A stretch of 10,038 bases of DNA from Pseudomonadales bacterium (lineage in GTDB: Bacteria; Pseudomonadota; Gammaproteobacteria; Pseudomonadales; IMCC2047): contig JAIPFG010000090.1 in the NCBI GenBank assembly GCA_021736745.1, positions 1-10,038 on the forward strand. Reading direction: 5' to 3'. Positions 1-7,412 of this stretch are shown one piece after another. Numbering within the stretch: the stretch's first letter is position 1; each line of letters starts with the position of its first letter. A program made the position numbers and the translations under genes. The notes beneath the pieces were generated by a model. It was not told where the DNA came from. It did no database searches and saw only the letters and a program-made list of their open reading frames with translations.

Positions 1-627
1 CAGGGGTGGCGCTACAAGGATGTGGTGTGGAATCTAATGCATTGTGAAGTGAGTCTAGTCCTGGCCAACGGAAACAGGCCGCAGCCGCGCTGCCGGGGTA
101 CATCCATTTGGGAGTGGGAAGGGGACCGCTGGCGGTTGGCGCATGAAACGTTCTCTACGCCAGTGGCGTTAGATACGCCCGTGTATCAGGGGCAGCGACC
201 AGACGATCCGCGGATTGAGCCACATCAAGAGTTAATGGCTTTGGCCAAAGAGGTAGCGGCTGCGTGGGGGGCTGGAGCGGTAAGTGGTTTGCCGAAACGG
301 CTGGAAAAGTATTATTTAAAAAACAATAATCTGACGATTTATACCCCCTGGTATCCGATGCCGGTTTATCGCGGTTGGAATGCTTTCGTCGATGGGGTGA
401 AAAAAAATATAGCCCCTAAAGCGCAGCACATTTCAATTCATCTGAATGACGATCTGGAGGCTCAACGCCGCGGCAGGTTGGCTTGGTCGCATGCCACCTT
501 GCATATAGAGACAGCATTAAACGATGGTAATACCCTTTCGGGTGATGCTCGTCAAACCTTGATCTGGTATTTAACGGATGATGGTTGGCGGATTCTGCAT
601 GAACACTTTTCTTTCCCTCAGGGGTAG
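1..627 (+). CDS. Tandem NTF2/SnoaL-like domain protein, 5' end cut off by the window
   Basis: The reading frame is open from base 1 to the TAG at 625-627, so the gene begins outside the window; the GTG at 22 is merely the first internal start-like codon. The visible part holds the end of one NTF2-like (SnoaL-like) domain and then a complete second one. The two domain ends align without gaps over 45 residues (bases 28-162 and 484-618), with 16 identities including GN, IW, D-x-WR, HE and FS-x-P. The cone-shaped NTF2 fold is used for ligand binding, isomerase or hydrolase activity and dimerisation, so a specific reaction cannot be assigned. No signal peptide can be judged because the N terminus is missing. 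The gene converges on the LuxR-type gene with only 27 bases between them. Family call is fairly secure; function is unknown. Confidence 0.75.
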   Translation, partial: QGWRYKDVVWNLMHCEVSLVLANGNRPQPRCRGTSIWEWEGDRWRLAHETFSTPVALDTPVYQGQRPDDPRIEPHQELMALAKEVAAAWGAGAVSGLPKRLEKYYLKNNNLTIYTPWYPMPVYRGWNAFVDGVKKNIAPKAQHISIHLNDDLEAQRRGRLAWSHATLHIETALNDGNTLSGDARQTLIWYLTDDGWRILHEHFSFPQG

Positions 628-645
628 ATCGCCCTAAACTGAAGC

Positions 646-664
646 GGGGCGGAATTAACGCCCC
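646..664. terminator. GC-rich hairpin between convergent genes (possible terminator)
   Basis: GGGGCG and CGCCCC form a 6-bp perfect stem around a 7-base AT-rich loop, lying between the stop of the NTF2-like gene and the end of the LuxR-type gene and overlapping the latter's stop codon. Neither strand has a clear T-run after the stem, so intrinsic termination is uncertain. Confidence 0.3.
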
Positions 665-1698
665 TGTCGGCGCATGCGCCAAGCGAGTTCTGTGCGATTG
701 GTTACTCCGAAGTAACGGTAGATGCGTTTGATATGATCCTTAACCGTATTCTCCGATACGCCCATTTCACGGGCAATGAGTTTGTTGGAATAACCACGCA
801 TCAGAAGATGTAGTGCCTGTTGGGTTCTTTCTCCGAAGGGCAGAGGCTTCCCTTCGGAGCCTTTCAAAATATCGTGATGAACTCTTTTAATGATGGTAAC
901 GAATCTCAAGTCGATACCGGGTAACGGCAGTGTGGTGAGAGCAAAACATTTTTTGTTAGGGGTAAAAATCGTACGTTCAATCAATTGGTGGGTGTTAGAT
1001 TGCAAGGCTTGAATATTGGAAATGATAATTTGCTTGAGGGCGTCAACTTGAAATCCCAGCGTCGCTATTTCGCTGGGGAGCGGTCGTTGGGTCTTGCCTC
1101 TAACATCAGTTATCAGTGTTGCTTCGGTGGTTTCTTTTTTGGCTGAGGTAATAAATGTATTTGCCGGCCAATCTTCCTCTTTGTTGCATTCAGTCAGAGG
1201 CTCCTGACCGGTTAAGAGTGTCGACACTTCATGACAGAGCGCTGCTACCTTGGCAGTATCCTCAGTATCGAAACGTCCAGCGTTCGGTGCCCGTGCGAAA
1301 TTAAGGGTACCGACAATTTTCCCCTGAACAGAAATGGCACCTTGGATGGTGTACTGCATTTGCCAGCGTTGTAATAACTGGCCGATAGGGTTGCGTAACC
1401 ATTGCTCTTCTCCCAACAATTCGATGCCTTCAACCGCACCGCCTTGTTGTAACAGATAGTGGAACAACGGGTCCTGATGGCGATAATACTCGTACTCTCG
1501 CACCATTTTTTCTTTGGGTTGAGAAAGCAGTGTGGCGAGCGGATAAAGTTCTTTTTCCAGAACATATAAACCGAAGAGGTCGGCACCGACGAACTGCGAA
1601 ATGTCGGATATCAGTTGTTTCTGTCTTATGCTGAAAGCGCCTTGGGGGGCACGGGTAAATGCCTGTGCCAAAAATACCGGGATATCGTTATCCTTCAT
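655..1698 (-). CDS. LuxR-family HTH transcriptional regulator with GAF-like/ligand-binding N terminus
   Basis: This 347-residue protein ends in a LuxR/FixJ-type winged HTH (about residues 284-347): GYSNKLIAREMGVSENTVKD followed by the dimerisation helix and FGVTNRTELAW. The recognition helix is about 315-330. The N-terminal half (about 20-165) looks like a GAF or autoinducer-binding-like sensor fold, with a DP pair at 76-77 after a tyrosine-rich stretch. The middle (about 210-275) is not assignable. There is no receiver domain, so it is not an ordinary two-component response regulator. The expected role is DNA-binding control in response to an unknown ligand. The ATG at 1698 is preceded by an in-frame stop nine codons upstream, so no longer form is possible; the ribosome site is weak. 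It follows holA after 96 bases on the same strand and probably has its own promoter. No synthase-like partner is in the window. Confidence 0.82.
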   Translation of the reverse strand: MKDNDIPVFLAQAFTRAPQGAFSIRQKQLISDISQFVGADLFGLYVLEKELYPLATLLSQPKEKMVREYEYYRHQDPLFHYLLQQGGAVEGIELLGEEQWLRNPIGQLLQRWQMQYTIQGAISVQGKIVGTLNFARAPNAGRFDTEDTAKVAALCHEVSTLLTGQEPLTECNKEEDWPANTFITSAKKETTEATLITDVRGKTQRPLPSEIATLGFQVDALKQIIISNIQALQSNTHQLIERTIFTPNKKCFALTTLPLPGIDLRFVTIIKRVHHDILKGSEGKPLPFGERTQQALHLLMRGYSNKLIAREMGVSENTVKDHIKRIYRYFGVTNRTELAWRMRRQGR

Positions 1699-1794
1699 TG
1701 TCGGACGCCCATGCCACTCGGGTTAAGTCTGTTTGTAGGTAGTCAAAATAACATGTCTGTTGGAAGGGGAACAATTCAATCTTTGTTAGTCGCG

Positions 1795-2814
1795 CTAGCG
1801 GGTCGCTAATCTAGCACCGGCGAGTAGCAATGCTGTTTGTTCCAAAATGTCCCAGACATTACCGCGGCGCATCCCTTTCATGGTTTGGTCGGCAATTGCC
1901 ATGCGCTGTAATAGACGATGCAAGGACTGAGTTTTAAGACGTGCCAATGCCTTGCCGATCATTTGCTGGCGGTTGCTCCAGACATGGTATTGGCGCATCA
2001 CCTGCTGTGCTGATTGCCCCTGTTCCACTAACTGTGCCATCGAGGCAAGTTGACGTATTTCGCGACTCAGCGCCCAGATGAGTGCGCCAGGTTCAACCCC
2101 TTCGCCCCGCAAACCAGCCAGAATTTTGTGGGTATGGGCGGCCTCGCCTTTGAGCGCAGCATCGACCAGATTGAAGACGTTGTAGCGAGAACTGTCGGAA
2201 ACAGACTCACGAATGCTGTTGCAATCTATCGGTCGCTCAGCGTCTAATAATTTGAGTTTTTCAATTTCCTGTGCGGCGGCGAGGAGATTGCCATCCACCA
2301 ACTCGGCCAGCAGTTTAATGGCTTCACGGTCAGCCTTGACGCCCGCCTGTTGCATGCGGCGACTTATCCATTGTGGCATTTGCTGATGATCAACCGGCCA
2401 TACCGCAATATGGGCTCCGACAGAGTCCAGGGCCTTAAACCACTTTGTGTTCTGTGAACTTTTGTCCAGCTTCGGCGCAATCACCAACAGCAGGTTAGTG
2501 TCCGCCGGGTTGGTACAGTAAGCCTGTAACGCTTTCGAGCCTTCCTCACCGGGTTTGCCGCTGGCCAGGCGTAATTCTATTATTTTGCGTTCGGCGAAAA
2601 GTGAAAGCGCATTACTAGTGGCAAAAAACTCATCCCACTTGTATTTGGCGTCGACCTGATGAACTTCCCGTTCAGTAAATCCTGCATTGCGCGCAGCCGC
2701 TCGAATGTTATCACAGGCCTCCTGCACAAGAAGAGGTTCGTCGCCGAAGACCAGATATACCGGTTTGAGCCCTTGATCGAGCTGGGCATTGAGTTGTTCC
2801 AACCGGATGTTCAT
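1795..2814 (-). CDS. holA: DNA polymerase III subunit delta
   Basis: The 339-residue product has the length of HolA (343 in E. coli) and its start: an N-terminal segment with PVYLVFGDEPLLVQE at about 18-32, the usual opening of the delta AAA+-like fold, then a hydrophobic beta-strand LLLVIAPKLDKSSQNTKWF typical of domain I, and a helical C-terminal collar domain. Delta binds and opens the beta sliding clamp as part of the clamp loader in the cytoplasm. The ATG at 2814 has an AAGGT ribosome site about 10 bases upstream, directly after the lptE stop, giving a 17-base gap and probable co-transcription with leuS-lptE. The gene ends with LATR and TAG at 1795-1797. Nothing looks broken. In E. coli holA is followed by nadD; here a LuxR-type gene follows. 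Confidence 0.95.
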   Translation of the reverse strand: MNIRLEQLNAQLDQGLKPVYLVFGDEPLLVQEACDNIRAAARNAGFTEREVHQVDAKYKWDEFFATSNALSLFAERKIIELRLASGKPGEEGSKALQAYCTNPADTNLLLVIAPKLDKSSQNTKWFKALDSVGAHIAVWPVDHQQMPQWISRRMQQAGVKADREAIKLLAELVDGNLLAAAQEIEKLKLLDAERPIDCNSIRESVSDSSRYNVFNLVDAALKGEAAHTHKILAGLRGEGVEPGALIWALSREIRQLASMAQLVEQGQSAQQVMRQYHVWSNRQQMIGKALARLKTQSLHRLLQRMAIADQTMKGMRRGNVWDILEQTALLLAGARLATR

Positions 2815-2831
2815 TGTTAGCGGTTACCTTT

Positions 2832-3356
2832 TTAAGAGGCTTCCGGTGCAGCGGTTCTCGAAGCCTGATAACGTCGAATCAGTTGTTGAATCAGATCACG
2901 TTGCATTTCCTGGCGCAACAGTTGTTCTTCCTCAAAGGCACTGACCACTTGGTTCGGATCGAACAGGTAAATCTTTTCAGCGGAAACGGTATCCGGTCCA
3001 AAAAGGGTCTCTCCCTGCTTGTTTTTAAGTTCGTAGGTGATAAACGTCGTCAGTTCATATTCGGCTGCTTTGCCGCGGCTGCTCGTGCTGACAGTACGAC
3101 GTTGGTTATCGACATTGGTAATCGCCAAGGTCAGGGGAGCATCCGCCGATTTTTCTGTCAGAGTGACGCCCAGCGTTTTCAACGAGCGCTTCAGTGATCG
3201 ACTCAGATCACTGTTCTCGTTGGCTATGCTGAGGTAAAGCGTTTGCATTTCTTCCGGTAATGGCTCGCTACCGCGGAGATGCCAGCCGCAGGCACTGATA
3301 CTGAGCGTCCCGGCTAGAACCAGTAGAGTGATGATTTTTTTTTGTAATTGGTGCAT
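2832..3356 (-). CDS. lptE: LPS assembly lipoprotein LptE
   Basis: LptE is the outer-membrane lipoprotein that plugs and matures the LptD barrel in lipopolysaccharide export. The 174-residue precursor has a charged start (QKK), a hydrophobic core and the lipobox ISAC with the lipidated cysteine at residue 23. The family signature CGWHLRG follows at once. The mature part contains the expected alternating beta-strands (TLYLSI, LTLAITNVDNQRR, YELTTFITYEL) and a charged C-terminal helix. It lies 2 bases downstream of leuS on the same strand, and its ribosome site sits within the last leuS codons, so its translation is probably coupled to leuS. It is slightly shorter than the E. coli protein (193), mainly at the C terminus, which is common outside the enterobacteria. 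Confidence 0.95.
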   Translation of the reverse strand: MHQLQKKIITLLVLAGTLSISACGWHLRGSEPLPEEMQTLYLSIANENSDLSRSLKRSLKTLGVTLTEKSADAPLTLAITNVDNQRRTVSTSSRGKAAEYELTTFITYELKNKQGETLFGPDTVSAEKIYLFDPNQVVSAFEEEQLLRQEMQRDLIQQLIRRYQASRTAAPEAS

Positions 3357-3358
3357 GG

Positions 3359-5830
3359 TTACCCTCCCACCACGATATTAACAAGTTTACCCGGCACCAC
3401 AATGACTTTGCGAATGGTACTGCCTTCGGTAAAACGGATGACGTTTTCGTTCTCCAACGCCAAGGATTTAATAGTCTCCTGATCGGCATTAGCGGCGATG
3501 TCGAGACGTGCACGCAACTTACCATTCACCTGAACTACCAGCTCGATGGTTGAACGGGTAAGCGCCGTTTCATCATGGCGGGGCCAGGATGCGTCAATGA
3601 CCGGGTTAGAATGCCCCAGTTGTTGCCAGAGTTCATGTGAGATATGAGGTACTACCGGTGCTAAAAGGACTACGGCGGCTTCCAGTGCTTCACGTTCTAC
3701 CGCCAGCCCCTGCGGTGTTGAATAGTCGGCATGTCGGGTGACTTCGTTAAGTAATTCCATGACAGCAGCAATCGCCGTATTAAAGGTCTGTCGTCGGCTG
3801 TAATCATCCGATACCTTAGCGATGGTTTCGTGGGTTTTACGACGAATATTCCGTTGTGCCTCGGTGAGCTGATCCAGAGCAAGTGCTGGTGCATTGCCTG
3901 CATTGAGATGATTGGCGACGGCTTTCCACAAGCGGCGCAGGAAGCGGTGTGCGCCATCGACGCCGCTATCGGACCATTCCAAAGATTGTTCCGGAGGTGC
4001 GGCAAACATGGTGAACAGGCGTACAGTATCGGCGCCATATTGGTTAATCAGTTCCTGTGGGTCAACCGTATTGCCCTTGGACTTGGACATTTTGACCCCG
4101 TCCTTTAGCACCATACCTTGGCAAAGTAGGCGTTTGAAAGGCTCGTCAGAACTCAGTAACCCTTCATCGCGCATCAGCTTATGGAAAAAGCGGGCATACA
4201 AGAGGTGTAAAATGGCGTGTTCAATGCCTCCCACGTACTGATCGACGGGCAACCAATAATTTGCCGCCCTGGAATCCAACATGCCTTCTTGATACTGCGG
4301 GCAGGTAAAGCGTGCGTAGTACCAGGAGGATTCCATAAAAGTGTCGAAGGTATCAGTCTCATGTTCGACTGGCTGCCCATTCAGTTCGGTTTTTCGCCAT
4401 TCGGGATCCGCTTTAATGGGTGATTGTACGCCGTCCATCTCAACATTTTCGGGGAGCAGCACGGGTAAGCGCTCAAAGGGGACGGCAATCTCTCCATTGT
4501 TTGGTAGATTGAAGATCGGAATCGGCGCGCCCCAATAGCGCTGACGGGAAACACCCCAATCGCGCAGGCGGTAATTAGTGGTTTTATGACCTTTGCCGGA
4601 TTGTTCTAATTTTTTGGCGATGGCATCAAAGGCGTCTTCGGACGTCAGGCCATCGAACTCGCCGGAGTTGATCAATCGACCCTTTTCAATAAAGGCGGCT
4701 TGGGACAGATCGCAGATCTGATCGTCTGATACCGGTTCTATCACCTGTTCAATGGGTAGACCATATTGATGGGCAAATTCCCAGTCCCGCTGATCATGTC
4801 CGGGAACCGCCATTACCGCACCTGAACCATAGCCCATGAGAACAAAATTAGCCGCGTAAATAGGGACTTCGCAACCACTGATGGGATGGATGGCTTTCAG
4901 TCCGGTATCGACACCTTTTTTTTCCATGGTTGCGATGGCCGCTTCGGCAACGGAGCTGATTTTACATTCCTGAATAAATTGCGCCAATGCCGGGTTATGC
5001 TCAGCAGCGGCAATAGCCAGAGGGTGTTCAGCTGCAAGCGCAACATAGGTGACGCCCATCAGGGTATCGGGTCGTGTGGTGTAAATATTAAAATAGTCAA
5101 GTTGTCCAGCGATAGGCGATGACAAGTGAAATAACATTTCCACGCCTTCGCTACGACCGATCCAGTTGCGCTGCATTGCTCGCACTTGTTCCGGCCATTC
5201 CGTCAGTTGATCCAAGTCCTTGAGTAGTTGCTCGGCATAATCGGTGATCTTAATAAACCACTGCGGAATTTCTTTGCGCTCCACTGGCGTATCGCAACGC
5301 CAGCAGCAGCCGTCGACAACCTGCTCATTCGCTAAAACGGTTTGATCGTTAGGGCACCAGTTCACGCCGGATACCTTCTTATAGACCAGCCCTTTTTCAT
5401 AGAGGCGGGTAAAAAACCATTGCTCCCAGCGGTAATAGTCGGGCTGACAAGTGGCCAGCTCTCGAGACCAGTCATAACCGAATCCCAGTTGTTTGAGCTG
5501 GGTTTTCATGTAATCGATATTGGCATAAGTCCATTTGGCTGGCGCGGTATTATTTTTTATCGCGGCATTTTCCGCTGGTAGACCGAAGGCATCCCAGCCC
5601 ATGGGCTGTAGAACATTCTTCCCCAGCATACGCTGGTAGCGTGCGATCACATCCGCAATGGTGTAATTGCGGACATGGCCCATGTGCAGTTTTCCGCTGG
5701 GATAGGGGAACATGGCGAGGCAGTAAAACTTTTCCTTGGCCGGGTTTTCAGTGACCATAAAACTTTGGTTTAGCTGCCAAAAATTTTGTGCAGACCGCTC
5801 TATTTCACTCGGTTGATAGTGCTCTTCCAT
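3359..5830 (-). CDS. leuS: Leucyl-tRNA synthetase
   Basis: This class Ia aminoacyl-tRNA synthetase charges tRNA-Leu with leucine in the cytoplasm. The 823-residue protein is complete. Visible landmarks: PYPSGKLHMGH (42-52), containing the HIGH-type ATP motif HMGH at 49-52; a cysteine-rich insert CP...GCCWRCD (159-180); the CP1 editing domain at about 228-420 with its threonine-rich TTRPDT (251-256) and GHDQRDW (344-350) around the editing-pocket aspartate; the second ATP motif KMSKS (580-584); an anticodon-binding helical domain from about 660; and the C-terminal tRNA-binding domain ending VNIVVGG. The ATG at 5830 is chosen because MEEHYQPSEIE matches the usual LeuS N terminus; an AAGG lies about 14 bases upstream. 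It is the first gene of the leuS-lptE-holA unit and is divergent from the zinc-ribbon gene. Active-site motifs are all intact. Confidence 0.98.
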   Translation of the reverse strand: MEEHYQPSEIERSAQNFWQLNQSFMVTENPAKEKFYCLAMFPYPSGKLHMGHVRNYTIADVIARYQRMLGKNVLQPMGWDAFGLPAENAAIKNNTAPAKWTYANIDYMKTQLKQLGFGYDWSRELATCQPDYYRWEQWFFTRLYEKGLVYKKVSGVNWCPNDQTVLANEQVVDGCCWRCDTPVERKEIPQWFIKITDYAEQLLKDLDQLTEWPEQVRAMQRNWIGRSEGVEMLFHLSSPIAGQLDYFNIYTTRPDTLMGVTYVALAAEHPLAIAAAEHNPALAQFIQECKISSVAEAAIATMEKKGVDTGLKAIHPISGCEVPIYAANFVLMGYGSGAVMAVPGHDQRDWEFAHQYGLPIEQVIEPVSDDQICDLSQAAFIEKGRLINSGEFDGLTSEDAFDAIAKKLEQSGKGHKTTNYRLRDWGVSRQRYWGAPIPIFNLPNNGEIAVPFERLPVLLPENVEMDGVQSPIKADPEWRKTELNGQPVEHETDTFDTFMESSWYYARFTCPQYQEGMLDSRAANYWLPVDQYVGGIEHAILHLLYARFFHKLMRDEGLLSSDEPFKRLLCQGMVLKDGVKMSKSKGNTVDPQELINQYGADTVRLFTMFAAPPEQSLEWSDSGVDGAHRFLRRLWKAVANHLNAGNAPALALDQLTEAQRNIRRKTHETIAKVSDDYSRRQTFNTAIAAVMELLNEVTRHADYSTPQGLAVEREALEAAVVLLAPVVPHISHELWQQLGHSNPVIDASWPRHDETALTRSTIELVVQVNGKLRARLDIAANADQETIKSLALENENVIRFTEGSTIRKVIVVPGKLVNIVVGG
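3362..3368 (-). promoter_or_regulatory. lptE ribosome binding site inside the leuS 3' end
   Basis: The minus strand reads GGGAGGG within the last glycine codons of leuS, followed by the leuS TAA and then ATG of lptE, with 5 bases between the site and the start. This strong Shine-Dalgarno match fixes the lptE start and suggests translational coupling. Confidence 0.7.
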
Positions 5831-5973
5831 TGGTTAACGCTGTACCTTAAAACTTGAAACGCGTAGCATACTATAGGTGGCTAGGCGCGACTATAAGCGC
5901 GTCGTTATTCTCTACTATTTATTAGGTTTGCCAGGGTTTCCAAGCGTTCAATAGGCCAAAAGGAGTATTTTCG
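5831..5973. promoter_or_regulatory. Divergent control region between leuS and the zinc-ribbon gene
   Basis: The 143-base region separates leuS (minus) from the zinc-ribbon gene (plus). On the minus strand two TATAGT hexamers, exactly 20 bases apart (5870-5875 and 5890-5895), are candidate -10 boxes for leuS; neither has a good -35 element. The upstream one is followed directly by the GC-rich discriminator CGCGCC. On the plus strand an AAAGGAG ribosome site lies 8 bases before the ATG at 5974. A TTGCCA (5928-5933) is a possible -35 for the plus-strand gene, but no convincing -10 follows. Confidence 0.4.
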
Positions 5974-6510
5974 ATGAGTGATAAACGGGCTGAAAATTCG
6001 AAGCAATCAAAGATGAGTGAATCAAACTACGATCGGTTATTACAACGTATTAAGGTATCACTGGAGAAGGTAGAACAGAAAACAACCGAGGCGATTCAGC
6101 ACGAGATTGAGCAGGCTATCGAACTGGAAGAAGCCGCCGAGGAAATGACACGAGAAGAACTGGATCTTTTAGGCGCTTATCTCAAACGGGATATCGCCAG
6201 CCTGTCCCGTTTCGTCAGTACCACCGGTAAAGGGGTCGCGGATTGGCTCAAATTTGATTTACACCTGCTTGAGGATAAGATCGCCAGTCTACTACTATCG
6301 GTAGCGGATAAAACCATCATCGAGCAGCTGGAGTTAAAACAAGAACTGGAAAATGAAGGGGACGAAATATACGTGGCGGGAGAAACTGTGGTTGCAGGAA
6401 CCTTCGCTTGTTTAAACTGCGGTGATATCTATGTGATTACAAAACCAACAATTCTGGAAAATTGCCTGGAATGTGGGGCTGACACCTATAGTCGTAAATC
6501 ATCCGATTGA
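5974..6510 (+). CDS. YbeL-like zinc-ribbon protein (DUF1451 family)
   Basis: The 178-residue protein has a charged, alpha-helical N-terminal two thirds (about 15-130, rich in Glu, Lys and Leu with likely coiled coil at 20-65) and a C-terminal zinc ribbon with two CxxC knuckles: C146/C149 (CLNCG) and C164/C167 (CLECG). This is the layout of the YbeL/DUF1451 family, whose cellular role is not established. The position supports the call, since E. coli ybeL is also divergent from leuS. The ATG at 5974 is favoured by an AAAGGAG 8 bases upstream; a second ATG at residue 14 has no comparable site. The YdcF-like gene starts 13 bases after the stop, so the two are probably co-transcribed. No signal peptide or membrane segment is seen. 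Confidence 0.85.
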   Translation: MSDKRAENSKQSKMSESNYDRLLQRIKVSLEKVEQKTTEAIQHEIEQAIELEEAAEEMTREELDLLGAYLKRDIASLSRFVSTTGKGVADWLKFDLHLLEDKIASLLLSVADKTIIEQLELKQELENEGDEIYVAGETVVAGTFACLNCGDIYVITKPTILENCLECGADTYSRKSSD

Positions 6511-6523
6511 ACGACAAGTTTCT

Positions 6524-7282
6524 ATGCTGATCCGGTCCCTTCTTAAAACCCTGGCCTTGCCGCCGGCGATTAATATTCTGGTCATCCTGTTCGCGTTGGT
6601 TTTTCTGGCCTCTAAGCCACGCCTACGGAATAGCCTGATTTTTTTAGCCATCGCCAGTCTTACCCTTTTAGCCATGCCGGTGAGCACTGACTTTTTGGGC
6701 CAAGGCCTGGAGACTTTTCCAGCCTTGGATATTGACAGGATCAATGGGAAAGATTATCAGGCTATTGTCATTTTAGGTGCGGGCAGACACCGAAATGCAA
6801 TTGAGTATGGTTCTGATGTCCCTAAAGCGATGGGGCTGGAGCGCTTACGCTACGGTGCGCTGTTACAACGTAAAACCGGCTTGCCGATTCTGGTGACCGG
6901 CGGTATGTGGGACAAGGACAGGGTACCGGAATCTGAATTTATGGAAAGTATCATTGAGCACGAGTTTATGGGTACCGTGCTGTGGCAGGAAGATCAAAGT
7001 CGTACCACCTGGGAAAATGCCGAATACTCAAAACGCATCGCCGCGGAAAATCAGATTCAAAAAGTGCTGCTGGTTACCCATGCCTGGCACATGCCGCGAG
7101 CAGCCTATAGTTTTGAAAAAGCAAACTTGTCCTTTACTGCGGCGCCCACCGGATTTCGGTCAGGAGATAAAGAACTTCCGGATGTGTTGAACTATATCCC
7201 GCAAGCGAGTGCACTGCACACCAGCGTGTTAATGCTACATGAAATGTTGGGATTGCTTTGGTATCGATTCGTTTACGAATAA
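6524..7282 (+). CDS. YdcF/ElyC-family membrane protein (DUF218)
   Basis: The 252-residue protein starts with two hydrophobic helices (about 14-29 and 36-51) joined by a basic turn (KPRLR), then a DUF218 domain (about 79-240). The domain shows the family motifs VILGAGR (82-88), RLRYGALLQRKTGLPILVTGG (108-127, the RYGA and TGG parts being most conserved), SRTTWENA (159-166) and VTHAWHMPRA (184-193). DUF218 proteins include E. coli ElyC, linked to cell-envelope and peptidoglycan precursor homeostasis, and SanA; the biochemical activity is unclear. The soluble domain is expected in the periplasm. I chose the ATG at 6524, 13 bases after the upstream stop, over an in-frame GTG at 6473 that would overlap the zinc-ribbon gene and add a charged stretch ahead of the first helix. 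The ribosome site is weak, which fits translation linked to the gene before it. Confidence 0.85.
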   Translation: MLIRSLLKTLALPPAINILVILFALVFLASKPRLRNSLIFLAIASLTLLAMPVSTDFLGQGLETFPALDIDRINGKDYQAIVILGAGRHRNAIEYGSDVPKAMGLERLRYGALLQRKTGLPILVTGGMWDKDRVPESEFMESIIEHEFMGTVLWQEDQSRTTWENAEYSKRIAAENQIQKVLLVTHAWHMPRAAYSFEKANLSFTAAPTGFRSGDKELPDVLNYIPQASALHTSVLMLHEMLGLLWYRFVYE

Positions 7283-7292
7283 TCTTTATAAC

Positions 7293-7315
7293 AGAAGGAA
7301 TTATCCTCTTTTCTT
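7293..7315 (+). terminator. Possible weak intrinsic terminator after the ydcF-like gene
   Basis: AGAAGGA and TCCTCTT can pair around an ATTA loop with one internal mismatch and one G-U pair, followed by TTCTT. It lies 10 bases after the stop codon. The stem is short and AT-rich, so the call is tentative. Confidence 0.25.
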
Positions 7316-7377
7316 GGCAAACCCAATCTTTTTGGTTTCATTTGTAACTATCGTATTGTTTAGGCCTGTGTTAGCAT
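7314..7377 (+). promoter_or_regulatory. AT-rich promoter region of the AhpD-like gene
   Basis: Two candidates are visible. One is TTGGCA (7314-7319) with TTTCAT (7336-7341) at 16-base spacing. The other is an extended -10 type element TGTTAGCAT (7369-7377) nearer the gene. The start codon has its own ribosome site, TAGGAG, about 8-9 bases upstream. Which promoter is used cannot be decided by eye. Confidence 0.3.
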
Positions 7378-7412
7378 TTTGCTACTCAATTTAGTCTGTA
7401 GGAGAATCTTCA

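Noticed and set aside
416..682. Minus-strand ORF of 88 codons opposite the NTF2-like gene
   Set aside because: It lies almost wholly antisense to a well-supported domain repeat, has no family resemblance and no ribosome site.
2814..3197. Plus-strand ORF of 127 codons opposite lptE
   Set aside because: It is antisense to a clear lipoprotein gene with intact lipobox and family motifs, and its translation shows no recognisable domain.
3830..5581. Several plus-strand ORFs of 65-109 codons opposite leuS
   Set aside because: They are shadows of the leuS reading frame, without ribosome sites or recognisable products.
6473..6523. GTG start extending the YdcF-like protein by 17 residues
   Set aside because: It would overlap the zinc-ribbon gene by 38 bases and put a charged non-hydrophobic stretch before the first membrane helix; the ATG at 6524 gives the usual family N terminus.
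7319..7340. AAACC/GGTTT inverted repeat after the ydcF-like gene
   Set aside because: The 5-bp AT-rich stem with a 10-base loop is too weak to call a terminator or operator.
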